Positions 11,341-23,867 of a stretch of 64,000 nucleotides of DNA are shown piece by piece. Under the pieces are notes generated by a model. It was not told the origin of the DNA, searched no databases, and saw nothing but the letters and a program-made list of their open reading frames with translations. This DNA comes from Bryum argenteum. Lineage: Eukaryota > Streptophyta > Bryopsida > Bryales > Bryaceae. A program made the translations under genes and the position numbers. How positions within the stretch are numbered: position 1 is the stretch's first letter; the number at the start of each line of letters is the position of its first letter. Location: NCBI GenBank assembly GCA_037043015.1, contig CM073325.1:13867001-13931000 (forward strand), given 5' to 3'.

Positions 11341-12140
11341 TTGATTCTAACCAAACACACAATACTCTCTTTGTCCTTGAAGGTGTCTTGTGGCTTGTCT
11401 CAAATCTAATCTTGTATGCGGGTAGGTCTAAGACAATGTGTAAGACATCCTTAAGGAGACATAGGTTATCTACTACATTTATAAATGTATTATACTTTTT
11501 GTCTCTTATTAATATTTTTGAAAAAACAAGTTGAAGCGGTGAATTTTAAGTGACAAGTTGTTGATACCCTTAAGATATTATATATTTATCAACATTTTGG
11601 TGTCAAAATTTCTAAAATATAGATATGTATCAACTTTAATGAAGCAAGTGTAAATGTATGATGAAATGGAAATTGATTCCTATCACTAACCCAAATAATA
11701 CTATAAGACTCATAGGGAGTCAAGTATTTGTGTAAAAGTCATAAAATGTTCATAGATTAGATTAGTAGTTGGGTAACAACTCAAAAAATTATTGTAAGTT
11801 ATTGACAGGTGATATCTCAGCACGATTTAAAACTCATTATTGCAAGAAAACAACTTTGTTATGAATGAAAAAATTGATAAGTAGATCATATTCATTTTGA
11901 TAAATTTCATGAATATAGCCTATGAGGCTCAAAAGTTTGGTATCACAATGTTTGTCTATAATGGCGATCATAAACAATGATGATTACTACTCCAAAAATT
12001 ATGAAAGCTTGGGGACGGGTGAGTAAACTATAATAGACCACTTACAATATAATAGATCACTTACAAGGAAGAGCCATTGTTGAAATATTTTGAACATTAT
12101 GAAATTGTATGAACACCATGAAGCAAGTTGGTAACTAACT
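11340..12140. other. AT-rich intergenic DNA
   Basis: No gene, RNA gene or structured repeat was recognised. Confidence 0.5.
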
Positions 12141-12144
12141 TGAA

Positions 12145-12302
12145 ATCTTGATAAGCTCCAAGTGATATCTTGATAAGCTCCAAGTGATATTTTGATAAGC
12201 TCCAAGTGATATCTTGATAAGCTCCAAGTGATATCTTGATAAGCTCCAAGTGATATCCTGATAAGCTCCAAGTGATATCTTGATAAGCTCCAAGTGATAT
12301 CA
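12145..12302. repeat. 22-bp tandem array, seven copies
   Basis: The unit TTGATAAGCTCCAAGTGATAT(C) is repeated seven times head to tail with one or two base changes per copy. As 22 is not a multiple of three, the repeat peptides read from it are frame-rotating shadows. There are no unique spacers, so it is not a CRISPR array. Confidence 0.9.
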
Positions 12303-12309
12303 TGCTCCT

Positions 12310-13120
12310 GATGTCCAACAAAGTGCATACACATTTTATTAGCATACTACAACTACAATTTCAACAGTTCTGGATCGAGGTGTATACTTTGCACTACACT
12401 CCTAAAAAAACATAGATCTTGACAACAACAAAAACAATAACCAAACAATAAGAAATAAGAAAGTAACCTCAAAATGAAGGAACTCCAACGAATTAAACAA
12501 GAAATTCATTGAATTGGAAACAAGAACAATTTGGAGAAGTAACATACATTCAACAAGGTTGGATAAAGACTACACCATCTCACACAAGTATCAGATCACA
12601 TTCATGCATGATTTCAGTCAACTTTAAACACAAATCATTGCTTCATACTCCCCCACTAATAAGATAAAAACATGACACTTCGAAAGAATTAGTAACAAAT
12701 CAACGGAACTTCTTACAGCAGAACCATTGACCGTAAATTTCCAAATCATCAAAAAGAAGAAGAAAGTCTCCCATAAGGCAGTATTTTCTATGTCAAACCG
12801 AACATTCAAGTTTCAGACCAGTTATAAGTAATGAAATTTCCTTGCCACACTTTTCCACAACAAACAGTAATGGCAGAATTTTTCAATGTTTTCTAAATAA
12901 GATAAAACAAACCGTTCCTGCTCTAGCCAATTAGGGCATGCAGTCTCCCTCCGATCTGTTTTCTGTTACTTGCCGGGCTACATGAGCTATAAAATGGGAG
13001 GACAACATTCTGTTTGCTTCCTAAAACAAGGCAGATTCACATTCTCCGGCAGTGAGACCCTCAAGACATTCTCTTTCCCATCTTTAATCATTGATTGACA
13101 AATGTGTCTAACCGAGGCAA
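12310..13120. other. Intergenic DNA, no feature recognised
   Basis: AT-rich, with no supported coding frame or structured repeat. Confidence 0.5.
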
Positions 13121-13379
13121 ACAATTGACACCCTGGGGGTGCATTTTGCCTTCATGAACGATCAGACACCCAATTTTCAAACAGTGTCCTCGGGGAGGAC
13201 ACCCAAAATTTCTACAATGTGTCTTTTTGACATCCAAAATAAATTAGGGTGTTCTTTGTACCTAAGATTATCTTGGTATACATTGTGAACTTGCACAACG
13301 CGAGGATATAGTCATTTTCTTAGACCTCTACAAGAATGGTGCTTTCACATATATTACATCATGTAATATGGCGTAATTT

Positions 13380-13462
13380 GGTATAATGCACATACCGATG
13401 TGCCTAAGGTGAGATACTATGGTATAATGCACATGCCGCATGTGCCTAAGGTGAGATACTAC
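13380..13462. repeat. 41-bp tandem duplication
   Basis: GGTATAATGCACAT is followed by TGTGCCTAAGGTGAGATACTA twice in direct succession, with small differences. Confidence 0.8.
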
Positions 13463-13545
13463 TCAATGGGGGAGCGATCTTTGAATCAAATAAATTGAAG
13501 CTCCTTGATGGAACTTAATTATGTAGAGCCATTAGTTTCTCAACA

Positions 13546-13646
13546 CTTTTTCTCCATTATAATTGTCCAATTGGTTCTCTGAAATCTACCTCTCCAGATA
13601 GATTTGAGAGAATCTATTGTACAATTATAATGAGACAGAGGGAGTA
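13546..13646. mobile_element. Stowaway-like MITE
   Basis: The right end read inward is TACTCCCTCTGTCTCATTAT, the classic Stowaway/mariner terminus, continuing AATTGT. The left end has the matching CTCCATTATAATTGT. The interior also folds (CTCTGAAATCTA against TAGATTTGAGAG), so nearly the whole 100 bp forms one hairpin. Confidence 0.75.
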
Positions 13647-14329
13647 CAATGAAGTGTTGGTTTAAGGATTCAAAGTCTATGACTTTTTTTTCCATCACGG
13701 GAAGAAAAATATGTCATTCACATGGTTTGAGATTGAAGATTAGATATTTTTTAGATACGCTTTGATAAATTTTATGTTATGGCCTCAAGATTTCCCAAGC
13801 TTCCAATTGTCTATGTTGGAAGAATCTTTGACATGACTAATTCGTTGCGGGTTGTTTCACCTTCTCGTGAGAGAGAATTCTTTGCTCGGAAGTCATATTA
13901 AGTCTAGTTTGTAGTCTGAAATGGTCATTTTAGAATTTGGAGGCACAAGTGAGAGTTGCCATGGCCAAAATCACCATATCAACTTCTTTTATCAACAAGT
14001 TTAGGTTTAAGTCTTGAGACATAAAATCCTTACAGAAAAACCGTCCATTACAGTCATTGGCACTACAAACAATTCGGATAATATTCTACTTGTAAAGGTT
14101 GTAGCTTCAACTCATGTAATATAAATTTCAGACTTAAACATTTAAAATATGATACATAAATATGATTTTAGAAACTTAAATTCGTGACTAATTTGAGAGT
14201 AGTAAAAGTTTGAGTGCAATTGTATGGGGACACCCAAAAACTAGGTCAGGGTGTCATTTTAACACCCAAAATTTGACATACGGTGTCTCATCAATTTTTG
14301 ACTAGGGTGTCAAGTTTATGCCCTCTTTC

Positions 14330-15870
14330 TAACTTAACCAGCAAACGTCAAACGTCGACACATATACTCACCATTCTAACTACAATTAAATCTCATTATG
14401 ATATTTACACTGTTATGTGCCGCAGGTTAGGGACGGATCATCATATCAAAGAAGGGAAATCTAGTTGGGCTTTTCTTCCCTAGATCATCTAAGATCTCGA
14501 TACATGAATTAGAACCAAATGATCACTTCAACCAACAAAGATATAAGCGACATAGGTGAGTGTAGTAGGATGATAGGAGTGGGATATATATAGAGTTGGG
14601 TACTTACTAGTTGGATCCAGATGATTTCTTGTGTTGTTCAAGAGGTCGTATGTCACCGAAATAGGTATCATTGATATAGTTCGAATCATGAGATGTTGCC
14701 ATAGTGCCTACAGATTACAAAGGAGGGAGAAATTTAGTCATTTTTTCTCAGAAATGAAAATAAGATCTTTAACTTGATGAAACTATCTTCTCTCAATCAT
14801 TAAAAAGAGACCGATTCTCTAGTTGAGACAAATGGTTATGATAAGTGCTTGAAGGCTATCATAAATATTTGTGAAATAAACTATCACAATGTGTACTCTT
14901 TGCAAACCTTGATTCTCTTGTAAGGGTGTATACTTTTGTTGATGACTTATGTCTTATTTCATGTTTCAGCAAAAAACAAAAAAACATCATTGATCAAATA
15001 ACAAGCACTTATAAGAAATGCTCAAATCAAATTTCTTGCCACAACTTCCTACTTTACATAAATTTGGAACAAACCATTTGAACAATCAATGTTCTATAAT
15101 CTAGTCAACCTAATAGATTAACATATTTCATAAATGCACACTAGTTCATGTCATATTTGCTAAGAGCATACAAGTCACTTATAAGTTAGAACTCCATGAA
15201 TTTAGTAAATATTACCACCTTCAATATTGTATGAATCAAATCTTAAATTGTTATTTTAGCCTCAAGGAGGTAGGGGACAATGAAAAATTCCTTAAATTGT
15301 TTGTACATATGAGAAAATAGAACAAAGATATAAGGTGGATATGGAAGGAGAAAGTGAGAAACTACTACAAATTATGACAACAACTGAATGACACTCCTTT
15401 TGTTACTATGTTAGAACTTAGAAGAGCAAATTTGAAAATTATCTTTTGGCAATCCCTTTAAAATACCAAAGCTTCTTACATGCTTGCCAAGAGTCTTGCT
15501 TCAACCGATTTACCCATTTATCAATCTCATCCCTCATCAATGCATGTGAAAACGGCATACGAATGATTTAACTTGAGCTAACCTCATTCTGATAATCAGT
15601 GATGCAAACATGACATCCTCGAAATGCCAAAAGGTACCTATATGATTAGATATGAAACCTAAGCCCTACAAAACCACGGTAGACATTGTATGCCTGATAA
15701 TACATTTCAGGCTACTCCGTTTTAACAACAATCGATCAACCTTCTGCCTGATTAGAAACAAAAACAAGTAAACGAGTGTTTTCTACGAGGTGTCTTAAAG
15801 CAAGCTGTACTGAGCTTTGAGGACTGACAGACGTACCTAGCAGGAGTTCGACGTCAATAGTAAAGTCTTC
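14330..15870. other. Intergenic DNA, no feature recognised
   Basis: AT-rich, without supported genes or clear repeats. Confidence 0.5.
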
Positions 15871-18800
15871 ATTGCCATTGAGTTCTCATAATTACAAACT
15901 CTTGCACTTGAGGCCTCCGGAAATCACAAAAATAGCTTTCGCAGTTCCGCCACTCGGCCTTGTTATTGATCTGTACCTACAGCGAAGAGATCAAAGCTTA
16001 GTTCTGGAGAAATGTAAGAGCATGATTGCAGTAACAGTAAGAGCACTTGAATTCCCCGGACAGTGCAGGCAGCTCAAAGCATTCACCCGTCTGTGAACGA
16101 CCTAAGACTCGTGATGAAGCCGCAGTGATGTGAGTTGTACATTGACCAGATCTTCCTGGTAAGCACACCTTGTCGATAGGATACAGTAACAGTGGGCATG
16201 CACCAACATGAGCATCCACTGCACAGTCTTGCCGTTTAAAATTCAAACCCAAAACAGCACAAGTAGGTGGAAACTAGTGAGTGTTATTTTGTCGGTGGAC
16301 TGAAACCTGAAGCTTAACTGACCAAATCATCATCTATCCTACATGTGTGTTCTAGTTTTCAGATCTTTTTCTGCTGGTTACGACATTTGTGGCGGAGCTT
16401 CAAGCACACGCAACCATGTAGCTACTGCATCCATAAGATTTCGTAAAACCGGGATTGAGGCCGGCGATGACTGCAACAACCTTGAACCGATGAATCTAAC
16501 GACTGTAACGTCTACAGAGGAAGCCACAGTCTACGAGTGCAGATTTCGTAACGGATCTAGTATTTTTGTTAATGTTAGGGCACGATTGGGGTACTACATC
16601 AAAACTTCAGGTGTTACGTAGGTTACGACACCTGGTCACAAAGGATTGAGGAACACGCAGACCAACAATCTGACGAGACTTGCGATATTCCTCTTATTGA
16701 TTCTTATAGGTTATTGAGCAAGACTTAGTGAGTCGATCGATCAACAACCAGATTCAGGGACTCTTGGAGAAGGACACCTTCAAGATTCGTGCATAAATCT
16801 TGCACACGAATCGCTGATTTTCAATAGGGGCTCTCGATCATACCAAGACACAACAAGGTCGACCCTCGATACATAAACCGCGTGTGTTTAGTGTTTTGAG
16901 GTCCTTCATCGTAACCCCAACCAAATGCTACTTCAACACAAAGTTGAGACAGATACTTACAGAACTGAAGATTGCCGGCTTGCCGGCCTCATAGTTGAGG
17001 GACGCGAATTTGCGGTCGTTTCGATAGATCTCAGGAGGTATCGAGGGGACCAGGACGGAGCCGAAACTTAGACTGCTTCGTGAACAGTGATTGTCACCAG
17101 CTATCTGGTCCAGATCAAGAATATTCTGTTGAGGTCCAGTGGCAGCAGGAATATGGCCCTACCTAGCCTCCAGTTTATTTCTGAGACCTAGTTGTCGTCA
17201 CAGCCCATCGCTTCGTCTTTTTCCATCAATTTAGAATGGCAGTTCAGTTTCCACTCTTCATAAACTTGATGAGCATTCGAAATCGTTGGTCTTCCTCGAT
17301 GTACACAACTTCTTAAACTTGAGACTAACTGACAAGGATTTGCAAACCACTACCCCAGGGGTTCCAACTTACACCCAGTTCGCTAGACAACTGCACTGAC
17401 GCTGATCTAAAATGGTTGTCACACATAAAACTCAGCAACTTGGAATTCGACTGTCGAAAGACTCTCAAACTGCAGGGAAAAGAAACGAACAGATCCATAA
17501 CGCGACAGAGGTTCAAAACAGCCGCAGCTTGCCGTAATGAACAGAGATAGAGATCCTGTAGAAAACCTGTAGAAAACGGAAGACAGGAAAGATCCGTGCA
17601 CCGTACTCACTCACGGTCTCTGGTTTAAGAAGTTGTGTCTCTGGTTTAAGAAGTTGTGTACACCGAGAACGATCAAAAGGAGGAATCCCGACACTCTTCA
17701 CTTCAATCTGCTGTCTCCGAAGCAGTCTCTCGTCCTGATCGACAAACAAGGCCACATACTGCTCAGTGTTCTCCCATATCTACAGTTCGAAGTTTCACAA
17801 GTGCAGGTCCTGGAATTTATCTTACCGACAGAAACACACTACTTTGCAAACTCACCAATCCGAGTGGTTAGCCTGGTTCGTCCCCAAAGCAGGGTACCTA
17901 ATTACTCCACCCTTCACAGCATCAACCAGTAGTTCATGTAGACTTCCAGAATTTTAAAGGGGTCACAATTTTCTAGGTGACACCAACTTCCATTAGACTG
18001 CAGCAATGACCAAATCCACAGCTGCTCTCGAAGCAGAAGAGGTTCCGATGATTTTACTCATGCACTTGTCAATCCTGGAAGTTGGTTACATTAGTCATGC
18101 ATGAAGTACTTGTCATTTCCTTTGCTCATCCTGGAAGGGCTTTCACAGTACTATTCATTTGCAAAGCACGACGTTTGGTACATGAATGAGATTGTGACGA
18201 CGATCTGCTTACTTGTGTTCTCTTAAATATGGTCGTGACTTCATCCAACTTCAATTCCTACCTGGGAACCATCAGCGGCACTGCGGCCGCATTGATGCAA
18301 TCGTCAAAAGGTACTCCCTCGACTCATATCATGCTGCATGAAGCAAGTGATGCGGTCTTCCAATATCCCTGCAATTCAAAAACGTTTACATCAGTAATGT
18401 ACATCGAACAAGCAATAGACTGTGCCCCTGTATCAACCCTAATGAACTTCAGACCTAGTGGTTTGCTGCATCATGGTACTTTTGACACCGTCAGCATCTC
18501 AAATCAATACCTTATCTTCTTGCCTCAGAGAGCTACGATGCTAACGATGTCGAACATGAGCTTTTATCGTTTTTTGGACATTGTGATCGTGATGGAACAT
18601 GAGGACGGTAAACTTTATAACGATCAGTACGCTAGTCAACATCTGTAAGTGCCGCCCTTTACTCCACCCCGAGTGTATGTGCATACATTTACCGGCTACA
18701 GCTTTAAATTCAAAGTCAAAATGAAGTCATGTTCCTTGCTTTTCGTGGTACACTGCACATTATTTCATGTGCAGGAAGTTAAGCTCGAAAAGAGACTCGC

Positions 18801-18990
18801 AGATAGTCTGTCGTCAAATATTACCCTAAGAAAGAGTAGCGGTAACTGTAGTTTACTTACCCCATGCCCATACTGGCGAGAGGGCGAGTGGCAGTCGCCA
18901 CTCGAGCTAGCTTATCAGCAACTCCGCATGTTGTGCCGCCGCTTACTTTTAAATCCATTTTCCTCACGTGCATGGTGGCATGGCAGTAAC
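15871..18990. other. GC-balanced tract with several unassigned open frames
   Basis: Base composition here is more balanced than the flanks. Open frames of 70-139 codons occur on both strands, for example 16343-16621 (+) and 18229-18648 (+). A good 3' splice site (ATTATTTCATGTGCAG, ending at about 18777) precedes an open stretch with CSLLTPCPYWREGEWQSP. None shows a known domain and no set of exons could be joined in phase. A 23-bp unit (GTCTCTGGTTTAAGAAGTTGTGT) is tandemly duplicated at 17617-17659. A long non-coding transcript or a decayed gene is possible. Confidence 0.3.
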
Positions 18991-18992
18991 CA

Positions 18993-19287
18993 TGATACCT
19001 AGCTTATCACAAGCGTGATAAGCTGACGCCTTCAGATCAAAATGTCGCAGATACCCTCATAAAAACATTCCCAAGAGTACTAGCATGGACTACATTACCT
19101 GATAGACTTGGCGTCTACATCCTTCAATCTGAATGGCGCTTCGTTCTTGATAGTATAACCCCAGTTGCAGTACTAGAGCTAGCTCCTTGCTCAGCTTTGA
19201 AGTACTTTCACGACGTGCGGAGAAAGGATGTACAAGAGTACTTGCACGAATTGATGAGCTCCTTGTGGACAGACAAGGGTAAGTAAC
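18993..19287 (+). other. Exon-like open stretch, family unknown
   Basis: A plus-strand frame without its own ATG runs about 95 codons after a TGA. It is protein-like in composition (PDRLGVYILQSEWRFVLDSI, then ALKYFHDVRRKDVQEYLHEL). It ends at a strong splice donor, GACAAGG/GTAAGT, at about 19279. Possible acceptors are CTTCAG near 19035 or CCTAG near 19001. The opposite strand of the same DNA also shows donor- and acceptor-like sites around open frames (19090-19400), so the coding strand is uncertain. A perfect 10-bp-arm hairpin, AGCTTATCAC / GTGATAAGCT, lies at 19001-19024. I do not recognise the protein. Confidence 0.25.
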
Positions 19288-19299
19288 CCTCAAACCCAG

Positions 19300-20115
19300 T
19301 GGTTAGTATTCTTCGGCACTGTAGACAGCTTACTCCGTCGGACCACCTGGCAGTACTCACCTGACTGATTGAGCTCCCAAATTCTTGCTGCTTAGATTTC
19401 GGAGCTCTAGAGGCAGCATGCGATGCGATGCTGTTGTTCGAAGCAGACTTGCTGCTGCTCATGGAGGTGGTGGTGGTGGTGGAGCTTGCATGCAAACCGG
19501 CGAGCAAGTTAGGCCGGCGCTTCTGTCGCTCCCAAGCTTGGCAGATCGAAAAATGATGCTTGAATGGTTGCCTGCTCCATCATCGCCCGAGTGATAGTGA
19601 GGACGATCCAGCGGTGAAGCGGATGCACAGTTGAAGATGGTGCGCAGTCTCTTGGGCACGAGGGGAGCCAGAAAGATGCAGACGGGGTAGCGGAAAGAAC
19701 TGGGGGAAAGTGAAAAAGTAAAGTAAAGCTATGCTACGTATCAGAACCGTAAGAATACTGGAGCAATCGTAGGTCCAGGAAAAGATAAACAGAGTATTTA
19801 CAGGCCGCTGTGATTGGAGGGCTGGGAGTAACTGTGGTCTGACTTGCTGTACCAAATCTGTGCGATCCTGGAAATTCGGGAATGTTCTCTCATTGAATGG
19901 AGGCTGACGTAGTCCTGCATATCAATGAACGGGAAGTGCCGGCGGCCAATAGAAAGTCAGCCGATTGGGTTCGATGGAAAACCGATGAGTTTCAAAGTTT
20001 AGGCTTTTTGCCGGTCAAAAATCCTGGAATATCACTGGACGATAATGTGAAGCAGAGGATTTTAACCCCTAAAGTTTCACGAGGCCATATATATATAAGA
20101 ACTCCAATCTCCAAT
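19300..20115. other. Unassigned region
   Basis: A minus-strand GTGAGT donor at about 19362 follows a Ser-rich open frame. A CCACCACC microsatellite lies at 19463-19482. No gene could be built. Confidence 0.3.
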
Positions 20116-20119
20116 AAGA

Positions 20120-20240
20120 GACTGGCGTGAATACAGCGTCTGTTTGTAATGTCTTTACCTCAATGGCCACAGGACAAAGTGGTAAAAGAACAAAACTACT
20201 CACTCCTTCCGGGAATAGACACTAAACTACACACACAAAA
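20120..20240 (-). mobile_element. 3' fragment of the SINE-like family
   Basis: GGCGTGAATACAGCGTCTGT, then ATGGCCACAGGACAAAG, matches the 3' part of the SINE-like copies near 23.9 and 24.6 kb (GGCGTGAATGAAGTGTTTGT, ATGGCCACCGGACAAGG). Confidence 0.45.
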
Positions 20241-21400
20241 CTGGCTACACAGAGTAACCGAGACCACTACACAAAGTAACTGAGACCAGACTAAACTAAA
20301 GTAACCAAGATAGAACTATTTAGGGTGCGAGTGTTTGGCAAATGGATGTTTTAATTGGGATTTGGGTGGGTTCAAGGTCACCAAGTCTTACAGTCCTAGG
20401 GTGGTTGAGGTGTAGGACGTTTGTAATCGTGCTGGTCCGAGTTCAAACCTTGTCGGGCTCGTTTGACGAGGCCAAAATATGGCCGTTTCGACTTTGGTCA
20501 GCCTCTTGATGTATTATGTTTAGTTTGTGAGAATTTCAAACCAGTTGTAAATCGTAGAGTTTTCGCATACGTTTCCAACAAGACCACTCATGCTTCAGAA
20601 GTCCTCATTCTTAAAAAATATTCACTCTCAAAGTTTGAGAACACTATTAGGGCATGCTACAGTCTATCCATCCTCAAAATTCTCCCAAAAAACAATTAGA
20701 TTACGGTAACTTCAAAAATTCACTAAAATTTGACATTGTACTTTTTTTCAAATTGTGTCATTTGAATGAGTAAAGAACATACGAGGTATGTTTCCACCAT
20801 TTGGATTATCTATATTATGATTCTTCATATGCCTTCTTAATAATTGTCGAGAAGAGGCCATTGTATTTGAATTTCAGCATACCGTCATGTGAAAAAACAA
20901 GCTTTTCTCTAGGTTTTTTGTGTTGCATGAGGATGAAAACTACATTAATATGTACCTAACTTGCCTAGGAACAAAAAGTTGTAGAGGCTCAAATCAACTT
21001 TACTTTCATGATGGTTTTTTTGGCACTTAATACTCTTTCTAACAAGAAGGCAAAATAACTCTTTTTTCAACTTGGAACATAATGATCTTAAAATAATGAG
21101 AAATTATAGTTTGAGATTTGGTGTACATAATCATGTAGAGTTTATGTACTAGATCCTATGGTTACAATCCCCAATACATTATAGAGTGAAAAACCTTGTC
21201 TTGCAACATCTTGCCTAATCATAAGATTTAGATCCTAACTAATATATAATTAACACAAATAATTTTCAAGATTTCTAGGGCCATAAATACTTCAAAATTC
21301 AATGTTGCGGGACTTTGCAATCTAATTGTTTTCCACAACTCTTCAAAAATAACCTGCTTCCAACGACACCTTATAGGGCCCAGGTTCTCTATTAGTCTTT
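20241..21400. other. Intergenic DNA
   Basis: No gene is seen. At about 20400-20455 a stretch has a B-box-like GAGTTCAAACC, but no cloverleaf could be drawn. It may be a worn tRNA-derived repeat. Confidence 0.35.
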
Positions 21401-21404
21401 TCTT

Positions 21405-21800
21405 TATTAATGGTTTCCTATCTTTCAACTCTCATTTCCAGTTCCCATCCTTTATTTCCGGTTCGCCGTCCCCAACTCCCCTTCTTGGTATCCATCATTC
21501 GTTCCCAGTTCCCATCATTTGTTCCTAGTTCCTATCATTTGTTCATAGTTCTCATTATTTGTTCCTAGTTCTAATCCTTCGTTCCCAATTTCTCTCCTTT
21601 GTTCCTAGTTCCTAGTTCTTGTTCCATGTTCCCTCGATCACATGTTCACTCCTTGCTTTGCTCCCATTTTACATGTTCCGCATTCCTCGTCCATTCGACT
21701 CCTTGTTATATTATTAGGATCTAATAAATTCTTCATACAAATCAAATACCACTTATGCAAACTCTTCATAGCATAACTTGTAGTATACTTAGGATACTCT
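21405..21800. repeat. TTCC-rich dispersed repeat, copy 1
   Basis: It contains degenerate tandem CGTTCCCAGTTCCCATCATT-type words, then CATGTTC...ACTCCTTG, a TATTAGGATCTAATAAATTC segment and ATACCACTTATG. The same order recurs near 29.3 and 30.0 kb. Open frames through it are low-complexity and are not genes. Confidence 0.8.
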
Positions 21801-22138
21801 CACACCAATATATAGCCCATAATATCAAAGTTAGACTCCTCATCTAAGTTGCCACGAAACAACAAAAAGCCATTTTAACTTGAAGGGTTACATATCAAAC
21901 ATGATGATGTAAAATTTCAACAAAAAATTCACTAAATACTTGAAGGGAAATTTCTGAAATAATCCTTCAATTTGAAGGGAAAATAGTAAGTTACCTTCCC
22001 TATTAAATACAAGCAACCCTTCAAATTTTTATTGCTCCTTTCCAAAAACGGTTCAAACAAGTAGGGTCCCCTTACACTATAGAGCAAAGAGCCATGACCA
22101 AGAAAATTTAAGGATTGTTTTCATGGTGATGGTACTTA

Positions 22139-22651
22139 TAGCCTGGCCACACCGGGCCTCCAGCAGCCCCAGCAGGGGCAAAACCCCAACCCGGTTTTAA
22201 TGTTGGAGCAGCGGGGGGCACATTTTCCCCTCCTGGGGCTGCTAGAGGTGCTGGTTGCAAGGGGGTGCCTTGCATCCAGCAGGGGGCCTCCTTGCCCGGC
22301 TGGAGCCCCCACCGACACGCCGGACACTGTTTTTTTTATTTTTCTTTATTTTTCTTTTTTTTTAAAACTTTTTCTTTTCTTTTTATTTTTCTTTTTTGTT
22401 TATTTATAAGTTTTACAGAATTTTTTTTTAAAAAAATGTGTTAAAAAAATGGTATTTTAGAAACAACATAGGAAAAAAATTGAAATTTTTTTAAGGGGGC
22501 CGGCTACCCCCTTTAAGTCCCTCAACCTGCTGGACCGGCCTGCTGACGCGAGGTCACACCGGCCGAGCAGGGGTTCGAGCCCACCAGCCATGCTGGCTGG
22601 ACTCGCTGGACTGGCTAGGCTGAGAATCCCGGTGTGGCCAGGCCATTAGCG
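22139..22651. mobile_element. Non-autonomous DNA element with GC-rich inverted ends
   Basis: The left end GCCTGGCCACACCGGG is matched exactly by the inverted right end CCCGGTGTGGCCAGGC. Both terminal thirds are GC-rich and the centre is a poly-T/AT-rich core. GGGGTTCGAGCCC at about 22573 fits a pol III B box, but no clear A box precedes it. Target duplications are not obvious. Confidence 0.65.
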
Positions 22652-22659
22652 AAGAGCTC

Positions 22660-23865
22660 TGACCATGTGTTATCCGGCTACACGACAACGGGAAGCCACC
22701 GCAGCACGAGGAACTTTGGCCGCCGACAGTAGCAAACTAACAATAGGATTTCGGCTATAAGAGGCAAGTTAGAAGTTGGGAGACACACTTGCATAGTACT
22801 TAGCAAATGTTGTATGCACTTAAGGTGATTCCATTGTAACCTCGTGCACCTCTGGCCTGCATTTGTGAAATAACATGGGCAGTCATAGAATTTATATTTT
22901 GACCTAAAATATCTTACCCCGTCGTCTCTTGACTTTGTCCTTTGTGTTTTACGTTTCTATTTGTCTTACTTGAGCGAAAACACTTCAAGTAAGCGAGGAC
23001 TTCAAGTGGGAGTACGAGCAAGCCGAGGTATACTTAGCTGTAAGGACATCTAAGTCTTACACTTCGGACGAAGAAACTTTGCGTAACCCTTGCCTTTGAA
23101 GGCTCCACGGCTCCACGGCTCACGCAGAGCTTCGCGGCCCCAACACTAAGCCTTCGCCCCCCTTGTACCACCGCAATTTTCCAAGGCCCTGTCTCGTTAT
23201 ACTTCTGAGGGTTACGTAAAATATTGTAGCTCAGAACCACACTGTGGGAGTCTGGTTCACTAGAACATACTTGACTGCATTACCTAGGTATTCTTAGAGT
23301 GTCGGATCAGTGCAACTAGACTCTAGCCATGCCCATGATACCTTAATGACGATATTTGTTACCTAACTTATTTGTGTTGTCCTGTAAAGTCCACAGAACA
23401 GGGCGGACAGCGTGGTAAAGGAACGTCCTGTATGGTAGAATACACCTTGTAACCCTAGCGGACCTCAATCACTTCGAAAGACTAACGCCACGAGGGGCGG
23501 AACTTCGTTTCTCTATCCCCGTTCTCATCAGTCTACTATGATCTAGGACTTAGTCCCCTCAGTCCTTACCTTGGCAGCTCAGGCATCTCCATCCTCGTTT
23601 ACCCATACTAATACCAAGATGAATTTTTAAATGGCTTGGCGGCTCTTTTTCAGTAACATGGATTTTGACCATGACAAGTTTAAGCTCAATTCTCTCTATA
23701 TATCCTCATCATTATCTCTTTTACCCTCTCATTTTCCCTCCTTTCTCTTGAAAATTGAACACTAGTCAATTAATGATTTTTGAGCCTCATGGTCTCCTTG
23801 ATTGTAGTTGAGTTAAGGCATTTCCTTTTATTCAAGATAAATAGATAGAAACTCTAGTTCCTTTC
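22660..23865. other. Intergenic DNA
   Basis: Moderate GC; no gene or structured repeat could be supported. Confidence 0.4.
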
Positions 23866-23867
23866 TA

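Larger units (their letters stand above)
13122..14314. mobile_element. Putative non-autonomous DNA element with repeated GACACCC end motifs
   Basis: The left end has ATTGACACCCTGGGGGTG; the right end, AGGGTGTCAAG, is its inverted partner (TTGACACCCT). Within about 120 bp of each end, GACACCC or GTGTC motifs recur several times in both orientations (around 13166, 13187-13200, 14228, 14247, 14261 and 14282), like subterminal transposase-binding repeats. The element encloses a Stowaway-like MITE and a 41-bp tandem duplication. Target duplications are not clear. Confidence 0.4.

Noticed and set aside
12145..12302. CRISPR-like array
   Set aside because: The 22-bp units are contiguous with no spacers, and the window is plant nuclear DNA.
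20400..20460. Possible tRNA gene
   Set aside because: A B-box-like GAGTTCAAACC is present, but no acceptor stem or cloverleaf could be drawn; at best a tRNA-derived repeat.
22560..22600. Possible tRNA gene around GGGGTTCGAGCCC
   Set aside because: No paired acceptor stem or anticodon arm; it lies within an inverted-end element.
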